From CAWAHD01 sp963781785 (GTDB taxonomy: Bacteria > Planctomycetota > Planctomycetia > Isosphaerales > Isosphaeraceae), in contig CAWAHD010000001.1 of the NCBI GenBank assembly GCA_963781785.1, forward strand, positions 1,984,001 through 2,048,000: DNA of 64,000 nt, in the 5' to 3' direction. The position numbers and the translations under genes are program-made. Positions 51,910-61,914 of the stretch are shown one piece after another (positions within the stretch are counted from its first letter, which is position 1; every line of letters starts with the position of its first letter). The notes below the pieces were generated by a model. That model was not told the origin of the DNA. It saw only the letters and a program-made list of their open reading frames with translations, and did not search any database.

Positions 51910-54353
51910 TCGGTGGCATCCTGAACCTGTACGACGATGTGAGCAACCCGCCTTTGATCATCAGCGGCAAGCAGCTCGTTCTCAACCAGGGCGAGCAGAA
52001 CTTCGTTCAGGAGGCGGTCCTCACCGGGCAGCAGTTCCTGGTCGAGGGACTGGCGACGACCATCCAGGCCGCCGAGAATTATGAGAACATCGCCAACCAG
52101 ATCAAGCAGACTGCCCGACAGCAGGCGCAATCGCTGCAGAACGCGATTCCGTCGATCATCAACTCGATCGCTCTCCAGTTCGTCTCGGCATTCGTGCCGG
52201 GACTGGGCGGCCTGTCCGTGGCCATGGGTGCTCTCTCATCGCTCCAAAAGGTCTTCCAGATCGTGGCCGATGTGGCGCAAGAAATTCCCCTCTTGCAGAC
52301 GATCGCGGAACTCTTCAACACGTCGTACACGATCGATTCGCCCGTGACCAATCAGCCGCTTCTGCAAATCACGTCTCAGTTGAGCGTGCGGCCCGACCTG
52401 GCCAAGATGATCGGCCGATTCATCCTGGGCGCGTTCGATCCTCCCACCGATATCAACGCTCTGGCCCAGATCGTCAACTCGCTCACGCTGGCGGCCGTGA
52501 ATCCGACGAAGGAGAGCTTGAACCAGCCGGCCGCCCTGATCACGAACTTCGTCAACGTCAATCTGGGACATTACCTCCAGTCGGCCACGCTCAAGGTGAC
52601 AACCGAGACCCTGGTCGAGATTCCCCCCCTCGAAGGCAAGCTCACCTCGTTCAATTCCGCCCTGGGCGATCTCACGCTCCTGGCCCAGTCGATCAAGTCG
52701 CAGGTCGCCAGCATCCAGACATCGATCGCCACGCTCGGAGATTACGTATCGCAGGGGGTCGCCACACTCAACATGGCGCAGGCGGACCTCGATCAAGTGC
52801 TTGACCTGGGCCAGCAACAGGACCAGCAAGTGCAGAGTTTGCTCGATCAAATCAACAGCTCGGTGCTGCCTGATCTCCAGTCACTCGAGCAGTTCTTGAA
52901 CAGCATCGAGCAGGTCGCCCAGGCCCCTGTCAAGGACCTCGAGGACGGCGTCCAGACCGTCGAGGATTACCTGGATAACATACTCGTGCCGGACCTCACC
53001 AGCCTCGATTCGAGCCTACAGACCTTGATGAGCGACGGCCAGAACGCGGAAAGCACCCTGAGCGCGGCCATCAGCTTCCTGAACGGTCCCGTGTCAAACG
53101 TGCTTCAAACGCTGAGCGGAGTGCTGAGTGATATCTATCAAGACCTGAACAGCGGGCAGACCGGTCTCAGTACGCTGCAAGAGGGAGTGAGCGCGGTCGA
53201 ACAGGTGCTGAACCAGAAAACTCACGTGCTCGTGGATGAGACGATCGACTACGGGACGGCCATCAGCGGCTTGGCAAGCGCGCTGCCGCCGAACATCGCG
53301 AACTTTTTCGCCGCGATCGGCAGCGAGCCGATTTTCAGTCCGATCCTCACGCCGATTTTCCTGGATGCAGCGCCCGGCAGCCAGCCGGCCCCTTCCAGTC
53401 CGCCGGCACCTCTCACGTCAACCGACCCACGGCTGGCGACCGTCCTCGCCGACGCTGAAGCGCAATGGGCGCCTGCCGTGGGCGGGCGCCTGCCGGTCAC
53501 CATCACACTCGCCGTCGGGCCGCTCTCCTCCGGGGTGCTTGCCGAGTCGGAGGTCACGACCTGGAACGCGGAGGGTCAACCCACCGCGGGCCTGATCATC
53601 ATCTCGCCAGATGCCGCCGGGAACGGCTGGTACGTCGACCCGCCGGGCGGGTCGAGTGGTGCGTTCACCGAGGCGTTGTCGTCAACCGCATCCGCCGCGC
53701 AGCCCGGTTCCCTCGCCTACGGTGAGTACGACCTGCTCACCGCGCTCGAGCACGAGAATCGGCCATCTCCTGGCGTTCGACCCCTCCAATTCCGGCTACG
53801 AAGCCCATCTTCAGACGATCGGCGTCTCGCAGGTCTTCGTCGGAACAGGCTTCAGCACCAGGTGACCTCAGGCGGCGAGCTCGATCCGAATCTTTATCCC
53901 GACGATGTCATGGCTGCAAACCTCGCGCCGGGCGTCCGCAAGCTGCCGGCGGCCCTCGAGCTGGATGTCGTCAGCACTCTGTGGGGCACCACGCTGATTT
54001 CGCCCTCCCAGCCCGCCGCCAATTCTCCGCCCAGCTTGACAACGACCGCGGTCGACCACGCCGTCGCCGCCCTGGGCAGCACGCCTTCACCGATCGCGCC
54101 TGTGAGTGCTGCGACCCCCAGCACCAAGCCGCCCACCAAGGGCAAGAAAGCCGTTCGATCGAAACCGCATCACACCACGATCAAAATGAACCCCGCCGAG
54201 TCCGGCCACCACAAGAAGAAGGCAAACCCTCGCATCGTCGCCAAGCCTTCGCCACCCAAGCCGAAGCACACACCCGATGCCAGCGTCGCCCTTCATCTTT
54301 CCAGCCGAGGCCCAATCATCAAGCCAGGCCAGCACCACCTGCCCAAGAAATGA
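51906..54353 (+). CDS. Giant protein, part 5 (coiled coil, metalloprotease-like C-terminus)
   Basis: 815 residues in this frame. It starts inside the protein (GGILNLYDDVSNPPLIISGK), runs through a helical region and a clear coiled coil (about 52660-53250, Gln/Ser/Leu-rich), then a domain ending in EYDLLTALEHE. There an extra base at 53757 shifts the frame; with it removed the sequence reads HEIGHLLAFDPSNSG, a matrixin-like zinc protease motif. The frame returns near 53860 (SGGELDPNLYPDDVMAANL). The C-terminus is Lys/Pro/His-rich and basic. It is the true end of the giant gene; the protease idea depends on the corrected stretch. Confidence 0.75.
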   Translation: MIGGILNLYDDVSNPPLIISGKQLVLNQGEQNFVQEAVLTGQQFLVEGLATTIQAAENYENIANQIKQTARQQAQSLQNAIPSIINSIALQFVSAFVPGLGGLSVAMGALSSLQKVFQIVADVAQEIPLLQTIAELFNTSYTIDSPVTNQPLLQITSQLSVRPDLAKMIGRFILGAFDPPTDINALAQIVNSLTLAAVNPTKESLNQPAALITNFVNVNLGHYLQSATLKVTTETLVEIPPLEGKLTSFNSALGDLTLLAQSIKSQVASIQTSIATLGDYVSQGVATLNMAQADLDQVLDLGQQQDQQVQSLLDQINSSVLPDLQSLEQFLNSIEQVAQAPVKDLEDGVQTVEDYLDNILVPDLTSLDSSLQTLMSDGQNAESTLSAAISFLNGPVSNVLQTLSGVLSDIYQDLNSGQTGLSTLQEGVSAVEQVLNQKTHVLVDETIDYGTAISGLASALPPNIANFFAAIGSEPIFSPILTPIFLDAAPGSQPAPSSPPAPLTSTDPRLATVLADAEAQWAPAVGGRLPVTITLAVGPLSSGVLAESEVTTWNAEGQPTAGLIIISPDAAGNGWYVDPPGGSSGAFTEALSSTASAAQPGSLAYGEYDLLTALEHENRPSPGVRPLQFRLRSPSSDDRRLAGLRRNRLQHQVTSGGELDPNLYPDDVMAANLAPGVRKLPAALELDVVSTLWGTTLISPSQPAANSPPSLTTTAVDHAVAALGSTPSPIAPVSAATPSTKPPTKGKKAVRSKPHHTTIKMNPAESGHHKKKANPRIVAKPSPPKPKHTPDASVALHLSSRGPIIKPGQHHLPKK

Positions 54354-54676
54354 CCGACGTCCCATCGCCGAACCACCGCGCCGTTGTCTATCAAACCCGT
54401 CGTCTTCGTTCACAACCGGCTAGCAAGCAAAAAATCCAAATTGATATCGTTACCAGCCGTGCAACCATGCTATCATGATGACGATAAATGAGCGGAAGGG
54501 AACGGACGCAAGCGAATTGGAGAAGAGCGCGACGGTGTCGCGAGCCCAAATCTGGGACGATATAGTCTTCCTCGTTCCCGCAGTCTGCTAGAATTCTCCA
54601 ATCGTTAACAGTGTCGACGGGTGGCTGGGCGAGGTCCGTCGTGCGGGATCCTGGTGGAACGCGGAAAGGTTGAGCG
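54354..54676. other. Intergenic region with possible promoter
   Basis: 323 bp without a gene. An extended -10-like box TGCTAGAAT at 54586-54594 lies about 80 bp before the start at 54677; a very similar TGCTAGAATCC is found near 5560. No good -35 is present. The AT-rich start of the region (54424-54480) may hold another promoter or the terminator of the giant gene. Confidence 0.3.
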
Positions 54677-57534
54677 ATGACGAGCGCCGGACAGACGGGG
54701 GCGAAGCAGGCTGCGCGTTCGCGTGGGGCCAGGGGAGGGCGGCGCCGCCTGAGGCGGCGGATTGCGCTCGAGCGCTTGGAGGAACGGATTGCCCTTTCTG
54801 GTCTGGTCAATGGCGATTTCTCGATCAGCGACCCGACCGACCCGAACTTCGGCTGGACAGAGAAGGGGAATGCGACCGTTGCAAACGGCGAAGGCATTCT
54901 GAATGAAGGGACGGCCGCTCAAACCGAGTTTTCCCAGAGTTTCACGGTTCCGTCGGGAACGACCACGCTCTCCTTCACGATCGTTGCTTCCGACCTGGTA
55001 GCCAATGGCACCCTCAGCCCGCCGGATGCATTCGAGGCGGCGCTCTTGAACACGCAGACCGACCAGCCGTTGGTTGGGCCGCCGATCGATCTGTCGAACA
55101 CGGACTCGTTCCTGAACATCCAGCAGACGGGTGAGGTCTTCTACGCTCCCCAGGTGACGGTGCCGGGAGCAGGGGCCTCGGGCAGCGTCAGCTCACTCAC
55201 GTTTCCCGAGCAGGTCACGGTGGACGTGTCGAGCGTGCCCGCCAACACCCAGGCCACGCTCTATTTCGACCTGATCGGGTTTAGCCCGGCGACCAGTGTC
55301 GTGCGGGTCACAGACGTGGAGCTGAACCAGGGGCCGGTGCCTCCCACGGTCTCGTTCACGCTCGACCCGTCGACGGACTCCGGGGTGATCGGCGACGACA
55401 TCACCAACTTCGATCCTGTGAACCTGGTTGGCGCCACCGATCCCAATCTGACCGTCTCGCTCGATACCACCGGCAACGGCTTCAATAATGGCACCACCAC
55501 AGCCGATTCCAACGGGCATTTCACGTTCACGGGCGTGACCTTGGCGAAGGGCCCCAACCCGGTCCGGGTCGAGGCGACCAACGCCCAGGGGACCACCATT
55601 GCCAGCCAGACAATCACGATCGATCAAGATGTGCCGGCCGGAACGCTCGTGAGCCCCGCGCCGAATTCGACCATCAGCCAGGATCAGGGCTACGTCGACA
55701 TCCAGTGGTCCGACGCCGGTGTGGCCCCGATCGACCCCACGACCTTCGGCGTCGGCAACGTGACGATCACGGGAGTGACGGTGGATGCGGTTCAAGATCT
55801 CGGTAACGATCTCGAGCGCTACGAGTACAACTTGAATGCCGGCGCCTTAACGGCCGGCCCGGTGAATGTGAACCTTGCGCCGGACAGGTTGCCGATCTCG
55901 CCGGAAACGTCAACACTGCGTCCACCCAATCGTTTACATTCCAGCCGGCGGTCGTCCTCACACCCTCGGCAAGCGCCCAGTCGGTGAGCGTGGCGGAGGA
56001 TGTTGCCCAGGCGATCACGCTCAGCGGATCCGACCCGAATACTCCGCCCCTGGCTCTGGGCTACACCGTCAGCACCAACCCAGCCCATGGAACGCTGTCG
56101 GGCACCGCACCGGACCTGACGTATACGCCAAACAACGGCTACTTCGGCGCTGACAGCTTCCAGTTCACCGACAACAACGGGGTTCAGACCAGCAGCCCGG
56201 CCACGGTATCGATCACGGTCGTCGGTACGCCCTCAAGCAACGCCCAGTCGGTAACAACCGTCGAGGATTCGGCAAAGGCCATCTCGCTGACCGGCAGCGA
56301 TCCCAATTCACCGGCATTGCCTCTGATTTATTCCGTGATCGGGCAGCCGTCACACGGGACAATCTCGGGAACGGCCCCTGACCTCACCTATACGCCCGAC
56401 AGCGGATACTACGGCACCGACAGCTTCCAGTTCGACAGTAATGACAGCGTCGCCACGAGTTCACCGGCGACCGTTGCGATCACGATCATCGGCGCACCGG
56501 TCGCTTTCAGCCAGTCGGTGACGACGGCGCACGATACCAGCCTTGCCATCACGATCCATGGATCGGACCCCAATTCGCCGCCAGTTGCGTTGACCTATAG
56601 GGTCACAGTCTCACCGGCGCACGGGACGCTCTCGGGCACCGCGCCGGACCTGACTTACACGCCCGACAGCGGCTATTCGGGGGCCGACAGTTTTCAGTTC
56701 ACCGACAACAATGGCTTCACGACGAGCGATACGGCGACGGTCTCGATCACCGTGACCGGCGTGACCCAGGTCACCCAGCCGCCCGTCACAAACGGGGATT
56801 CTTACACCACCAGGGAGAACACCCAGCTCGATATCGCGGCCCCGGGTGTGCTCACCAACGACACCCCCTCAGGCGCAGGCTTGACCGCCGTTCTGGTGGC
56901 GGGTCCCGCGCACGGGAAGCTCACCCTGAGCGCGAGCGGATCGTTCGTGTACACTCCAGCGCTCAATTACACCGGTGAGGATTCGTTTACTTACGAAGCG
57001 GCGATCGGCAGCACGCTGGGAAACACGGCGGTCGTGCAGCTCACCATCACACCCAGCTCGATCCGATTGCTCCCGGATACCTCGTACTACACTTACCTGC
57101 GCCGACGGCGGAGCATCGATCCGCCCCGGTTCGACTTCTATCACCCCAAGATCGGCGTCTTGATCGGGCTGGAGATCACGGGAGTCCCCACGACGCCGAC
57201 CACGATTGTTCCTGTGAATAAACATTTTAACGTGAATGTCGAGCGCAAGCTGTACGTGGAGAACCCGCAGCAGTTCGACCAGACTCAGGCCGTTCTGGGC
57301 GCACTGTTCCAGTTGGAGACGCCGGGGCCGCAGAACGAGCATCTGCTGCCCGATACCGAGTATTACACCGAGCAACAAGCTCTCTACGAAAGCAATCCCG
57401 CCCAGTTTCAATTGAAGAACCCATACCTGGGCGCGATCTTCGCGATCGAGAGCATCGAGCAAGGTGCCGGCGCCACCGCGGCGGTGGCCCCGGCTCAATC
57501 GTCGTCCAGCAACAGCCGTTCGGCCCCTTCTTAA
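54677..57534 (+). CDS. Secreted cadherin-domain protein with LEPR-XLL-like signal, frameshifted
   Basis: About 952 residues after correction. A basic N-terminus leads to ALERLEERIALSGLVNG, a LEPR-XLL-like signal. Then a jelly-roll-like N-terminal domain (NGDFSISDPTDPNFGWTEKG), an Ig-like part and four cadherin-like (Cadherin_4 / VCBS type) repeats with GSDPN, HGTLSGTAPDLTYTP and GADSFQFTDNNG. The C-terminal 160 residues contain three units of about 35 residues (LLPDTxYY, LYxxNPxQF, GAxFxLE). One base is missing near 55875 (restoring AGQVADLAGNVNTAS). It probably sits on the cell surface. The start at 54677 is supported by the Arg-rich signal region. Confidence 0.78.
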
Positions 57535-57547
57535 TCAAGCTGGTCGG

Positions 57548-58675
57548 TCACTTCTTCCGAGCCCCAGCCCACTGCTTGCGTGCCGCCTCCTGGAGCGGAT
57601 TGGTAAGGTCGGGCAGGCGGTCGGCGCCGATTTGCCAGAAGAAGACTCCGCGAAATCCCTGCTTCATCGCCCACTCGGTCTTGAGGGCGACCGATTCGGC
57701 GTCGTCGTAGCCGATCACGGCGGAATGATCGTGCGCGATCAGCCACGGGTTCTTCGTCTCGTCGTCCCACTGGCGGACCCAGCCCGGCTCGCGCAAGAGG
57801 CGGTGAATGTTCTTGTAATCGCCCCCCCGTGGAACCCGGCCCCTGGGAGCGCCCTTGGTCGAGGCGTAAGGATCCTTGACCGCAAAACCCCGGCCATAGA
57901 GGGGAATCCCCACGGCCAGCCGGTCTGCGGGAAGGCCTCGCTCTTCGAGGAGATACCTCATGGTCAATTCGGTGGAACGAGCGGAACCGGCCGGCTGCTT
58001 GGACGACGCGAAGAGGGGCGAATGGTGGCCGGCGTAGTTCGTCCAGTCTCCCGTGTAGTCGTAGGTCATCACATTGATCCAATCCATCGTTTCCAGCAGA
58101 AAGTCTTTCTTGAGCCACCCGAGCGTGCCTTTGTTGGACGAGGCGGCCATCGTCAGCACCATTGGCCGCTTCTTCCTGTCACCGATTGCGTCGATCGCTT
58201 TGCGGAACCGCCGCGTGAGCCGCTCGAAGCCGGCGATCTCGCTCCCGGTGTCGGGGTACTCCCAGTCGAGGTCGATCCCGTCGTAATCGCTGTCGTCAAT
58301 GATGGCAGCCACCGATTTCACATAGCGGTCTTCGGCTGCCGGTCTGGCCACGATCGACGCGAACTGACGATCCCAACCCCAGCCGCCCAGCGACAGGATC
58401 ACCTTGACGCCCGCCTCGTGGGCGTCGCGCGTGAGCGCGCGGCTCGGCACGTCACGCCCCTTCTGGACGTTTCCCTCACCGTCGGCCACGAGAAAGGCGT
58501 GGCAGAGATGCGTATACAGCCGGAAGTTGACATCGGGGGTGCGGCCGTACAGATAACCCACGAAGACCTTGTCCTTCTTTGGCTCGCTCGGCGCCGCCAG
58601 CGACGGACTACCTGCGGAACACACGGCCAACATCGCCGCAAGACCCAACGTCCACTGCACGATCACCTGTTTCAT
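57548..58675 (-). CDS. Glycoside hydrolase family 18 (chitinase-like) enzyme, secreted
   Basis: 375 residues from ATG 58675, which has GGGGAG about 9 bp upstream; the frame is open to 58735. A signal peptide (WTLGLAAMLAVCSAGSPSLAA) is followed by the GH18 barrel: KVFVGYLYGR, HLCHAFLVADGEG, VKVILSLGGWGWD and the catalytic DxxDxDxE motif in YDGIDLDWEYP, then WINVMTYDYTGDW, VGIPLYGRGF and GVFFWQIGAD. All catalytic acids are present. It likely hydrolyses chitin or a GlcNAc-containing glycan outside the cytoplasm. It is convergent with the cadherin-domain gene, 13 bp apart. Confidence 0.88.
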   Translation of the reverse strand: MKQVIVQWTLGLAAMLAVCSAGSPSLAAPSEPKKDKVFVGYLYGRTPDVNFRLYTHLCHAFLVADGEGNVQKGRDVPSRALTRDAHEAGVKVILSLGGWGWDRQFASIVARPAAEDRYVKSVAAIIDDSDYDGIDLDWEYPDTGSEIAGFERLTRRFRKAIDAIGDRKKRPMVLTMAASSNKGTLGWLKKDFLLETMDWINVMTYDYTGDWTNYAGHHSPLFASSKQPAGSARSTELTMRYLLEERGLPADRLAVGIPLYGRGFAVKDPYASTKGAPRGRVPRGGDYKNIHRLLREPGWVRQWDDETKNPWLIAHDHSAVIGYDDAESVALKTEWAMKQGFRGVFFWQIGADRLPDLTNPLQEAARKQWAGARKK

Positions 58676-58869
58676 CGGGTGCACTCCCCGCAAAGAACCG
58701 AAAACAGAAATCTTAACAAACTTGTTGACACTCACGAGCTAGCCGCATAACATCGTCCGCTCCGATCTCGAATCGTGCCCCGTCCCTTGTCCTGTTGCGC
58801 TTTCTTGCCGTCAACGATTCTCGACCAATCGCCTCGCACCACGACCCGCCGACGAGGATTCATTTTCCC

Positions 58870-59553
58870 ATGAGTACGACATCAATTCTCGGAACGGGTC
58901 CGACCAGCACGGTCCGCCAGCCGAACCACCGGTGGTATGACCTGGCGCGCTCGACCTGCTCGGTTCGCATACTGCTCAGCACCCTCATCGTCTGGTGCGC
59001 GTTTGCAATTCTACCGCGCGCGTCCGATGCGGGGATGATCACCTACACCTGGGCTAGCGGCGGTGATGGGTCCCCGTCCTCGGGAGATCTTGTCGTCAAC
59101 AGCGTGGCTCAGACGAACGGTCAAATCCAGTTCGCCGACGTCGTGAACTTTTCGTTCACGGTCCACTTCCAGACGTCCGTTGCGACTTTCACGACGGCCG
59201 ATCTGGCGAACACGGATTTCCCATTTGCGATCAGCACCGCGACGGCAGGCCCAACAGGGAGTTTTGCCGAGCTCTTTGCAACCAATAGCAGCGGCAGCTC
59301 CATGAATGTCGAGTTCGACCAAAACTGGAATCTCGTTGCGGGGCAGGGTCTTGCCGCCTCGCTGACTCCCAGCGGACCCTTTGCAGGTTCCGAGTCCCGC
59401 TGGATCATCACCGGCGCGGCTGTTCCCGAGCCATCGACATTGACCCTGACGGCAATGGCAGCCGTGTGCGGCGTCGCCTGCGCTGCCGTACGGAACCGTC
59501 GGGCTCGACGACGGCCAGCGACGCGCCGCCGTCTGGGCTCGACATCATCGTGA
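58870..59553 (+). CDS. PEP-CTERM secreted protein
   Basis: 227 residues from ATG 58870. An N-terminal hydrophobic segment (VRILLSTLIVWCAFAILPRA) acts as signal. The middle is Ser/Thr/Gly-rich with strands and no catalytic motif. The C-terminus carries VPEPSTLTLTAMAAVCGV followed by a basic tail (RNRRARRRPATRRR), the PEP-CTERM sorting signal recognised by exosortase. It is divergent from the GH18 gene. Confidence 0.75.
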   Translation: MSTTSILGTGPTSTVRQPNHRWYDLARSTCSVRILLSTLIVWCAFAILPRASDAGMITYTWASGGDGSPSSGDLVVNSVAQTNGQIQFADVVNFSFTVHFQTSVATFTTADLANTDFPFAISTATAGPTGSFAELFATNSSGSSMNVEFDQNWNLVAGQGLAASLTPSGPFAGSESRWIITGAAVPEPSTLTLTAMAAVCGVACAAVRNRRARRRPATRRRLGSTSS

Positions 59554-59608
59554 TCTGGATAATTGCTCGTCCGAGCAGTTGACGGATTCGCTCGGTCCAC
59601 GGCCAGAA

Positions 59609-60379
59609 TCAGTTGCTTCCGGGAATCGGCATTGCGGGCGCCAGCGAGCCCGGAAGCGGGCTCGTCATCATTCCCCGTGCGGCCGTGCCGAACCGACCGA
59701 GAGTCGGCGCTCCAAGCTGAGGATTCGGGCCGGAGTAAGCACTGTTCATCGTGCCGCTAGTGATCGCGGTCGAGCTCGAGCTCGAACCGGTTTGGCTCAA
59801 CACTCCGAGGGGCATCGGAGGAGGGACGGGGGCCGTGTCTCGATAAGTTTGGCCGGCGGGAAGATCGGCGTCGCCGGAAGTGGCGGAGGGACCGAGGATC
59901 TGCTGATACGTCGCCTGGGCAGTCGGGTCGGCCACGACGTTCCGCGAGACAATCGTCGTGGGCGTGCCGCCGCCGGTGTCGGAACCCGAGCCGATCTGAA
60001 AGCTGAGGACGGCTCCGGCAGCACCGGCTGCTGCCGCGCCCAGACTGGGAACGCCAGTGATGTTTCCGGGTTTGAGGCTGGAAATCCCGCCGCTGCCCGT
60101 GATGTACAGGCTTGTCGGCATCGGCACACCGCTGACGGAACTGGCAGAGCTCTGGCTCGATCCGCTGCTGCCCAACGAGCCCGCCGCCGACGTGTTCGCA
60201 CCCGGAAACGGCGTGATCAACGTCAGGCCGCTCGTCGTCAGGATGATGACCCCGAAATTTGCAATCGCCGGCAGAAGCCGCTCTTCAAGAACACATTCCC
60301 TCAAGTCCGGCCGGAAAATCAAGGGGCTGTACATTCTGGAAGTCCCGGAAATCAAGCTCGTTGCTCCATCCCCGCTCAT
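59609..60379 (-). CDS. Secreted low-complexity protein with LEERLLPA motif
   Basis: 256 residues from ATG 60379; the open frame upstream lacks a better start. Near the N-terminus it has ECVLEERLLPAIANFGVIIL, close in form to the LEPR-XLL-type motif of the two larger proteins nearby, followed by a hydrophobic helix. The rest is Ser/Gly/Ala/Pro-rich without cysteines in a pattern or catalytic residues. It is probably a small exported surface protein. Coding is supported mainly by the N-terminal motif and frame length. Confidence 0.55.
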   Translation of the reverse strand: MSGDGATSLISGTSRMYSPLIFRPDLRECVLEERLLPAIANFGVIILTTSGLTLITPFPGANTSAAGSLGSSGSSQSSASSVSGVPMPTSLYITGSGGISSLKPGNITGVPSLGAAAAGAAGAVLSFQIGSGSDTGGGTPTTIVSRNVVADPTAQATYQQILGPSATSGDADLPAGQTYRDTAPVPPPMPLGVLSQTGSSSSSTAITSGTMNSAYSGPNPQLGAPTLGRFGTAARGMMTSPLPGSLAPAMPIPGSN

Positions 60380-60459
60380 CGGATGCCAGTTGGACTGACC
60401 AGTCAGTCCGAAGCGCCTTTTTCCAATACTAGAGAATTTGCGGTCTTGAGGCAAGTGAA

Positions 60460-61401
60460 TTATTTCGCGATTTTTTGCAATTCTGGTGCCGAACCAGGGC
60501 GCGCTCGTTTCCGGCAGCGGTACGTCGCGTAAAACGCACACGACAGCAGTGTGATGGCCAGGGTGCTCGGCTCGGGGAGGGGGACCGGGTCTGAGGTAAC
60601 GCCGTCCGGGGTGAGCAGAACCGTGTCCGCGGCCAGGTATCCCCCTGGCGTCGGCTTCAGCACCGACGCGAGGATCCGGCCGTCGTCATCGATGGCAAAC
60701 GGGACGACCGCGACGAAACCGCCCTGGAGAATGCTGGGAAGGGTCGATAAGTCGGTCAGCGTCTTTGTGTTGATATCATACAGGACTCCGCTATCCGTCG
60801 CGGCACTTCCTGTGCCCGTCTGCATGATCCCGATCACCTGGTTGTGTGAGTTGATTCCCATCGCCTCGTTGCCAAATTGCCCAATATTCTGGACGTACTG
60901 GGTTGGGCTCTCCGTCCAGAGTAAGGTGGGCGCGCTCCACGATCCATCGGCGTTCTTCTGGGTATAAAAAACAGACTGTGAAACAGCCTGGGAGTTGACG
61001 AGCGTCGGTCCGTTCCAGGTCTCGACAGCCGTAGCACCCGTTGCCGCAACGGTGCCACTCGCGTTCTGCACCGCATTGAGGATGTTGTTGTAAGCGGTTT
61101 CGTTGGCCGGTAGCGCCGAGAGTGGATTGTATGCCGGCAAACCCAGAGCATCCACGCTGATCGGGACGGCGGGCGGTTGGGCGAACGGATAAACCGTCGT
61201 ATTTCCGGCAATCACGATGCCGTTGCCGCTGGCATTGGTCGTGAAGACGAGGTCTTCGGCGCCTACCTCGAGATCCGTCAACGTGTAGGTCGGCGATGCG
61301 ACGGCCTTCGAGCTCCAGACCAGAAGGAGCATTGTCAGCTTGATCAGGCGTTGGCCGTTTTCACGACAGAAAATCGGCACGCGGGCCGCCTTCCATGGCA
61401 A
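60460..61401 (-). CDS. PEP-CTERM secreted protein
   Basis: 313 residues. A signal-type segment (RLIKLTMLLLVWSSKAVA) is followed by a strand-rich domain (TYTLTDLEVG, GINSHNQVIGIMQTGTG, GVLYDINTKTLTDLSTLPS) with the HAF-like repeat style (VLYDINTKTLTDL) seen in extracellular planctomycete proteins. The C-terminus VPLPEPSTLAITLLSCAF plus CRKRARPG is a PEP-CTERM sorting signal. It is read in the same direction as the next gene at 59609. Confidence 0.78.
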   Translation of the reverse strand: MPWKAARVPIFCRENGQRLIKLTMLLLVWSSKAVASPTYTLTDLEVGAEDLVFTTNASGNGIVIAGNTTVYPFAQPPAVPISVDALGLPAYNPLSALPANETAYNNILNAVQNASGTVAATGATAVETWNGPTLVNSQAVSQSVFYTQKNADGSWSAPTLLWTESPTQYVQNIGQFGNEAMGINSHNQVIGIMQTGTGSAATDSGVLYDINTKTLTDLSTLPSILQGGFVAVVPFAIDDDGRILASVLKPTPGGYLAADTVLLTPDGVTSDPVPLPEPSTLAITLLSCAFYATYRCRKRARPGSAPELQKIAK

Positions 61402-61470
61402 AAGAAGCAGATCGTCCGATCGGGGAAGCCGTCGCCACCGGCGGGATGATAGTCTGGTCGATCGCGCGCG

Positions 61471-61914
61471 TCAACGCGACTCGCGTCCCGAGCCCACCCT
61501 GAGTGCAGCCGTCACATCTTGTCGCGCAATTCGTCGCCCGAGCCACCAGCACACCGCAATCACAATCAAGAAGAATCCGATGGGTAAGAGCAGCGTCACC
61601 TCCAGCGACCAGACGATGTGTCCAACCGTGAACTCACGGTGGTGATACTCGATCCCCGGCAGCCTCCAGTTGGTGTAATGATGCGTCGACATCGTCGCCC
61701 ATCGTCCGGTGGCGGCCGGACTGGGCTTCCAGTCGTCACCGAGCTCGCTGAAAAAGCAGATTCGTCCACTTTCCGATTTCAAGTACAAGCCGGACCCTGC
61801 CGCGAGCGGCTCCTGGCTCCATTTCGTCAGCACCGAATCGATCCACAGCACGGCGAAAGCGATCACCAGCACGGATGAGAGGACCATGCCCCATTCCGTG
61901 ATGACGCGCCTCAT
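61471..61914 (-). CDS. Two-helix membrane protein, function unknown
   Basis: 147 residues. Transmembrane helix at residues 8-28 (GMVLSSVLVIAFAVLWID), a loop of about 70 residues with a conserved-looking GLYLKSESGRICFFSELG and WRLPGIEYHHRE, and a second helix at 104-125 (VTLLLPIGFFLIVIAVCWWL) followed by a basic tail. Short proteins of this plan are common in planctomycetes; the role is unknown. Confidence 0.65.
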   Translation of the reverse strand: MRRVITEWGMVLSSVLVIAFAVLWIDSVLTKWSQEPLAAGSGLYLKSESGRICFFSELGDDWKPSPAATGRWATMSTHHYTNWRLPGIEYHHREFTVGHIVWSLEVTLLLPIGFFLIVIAVCWWLGRRIARQDVTAALRVGSGRESR

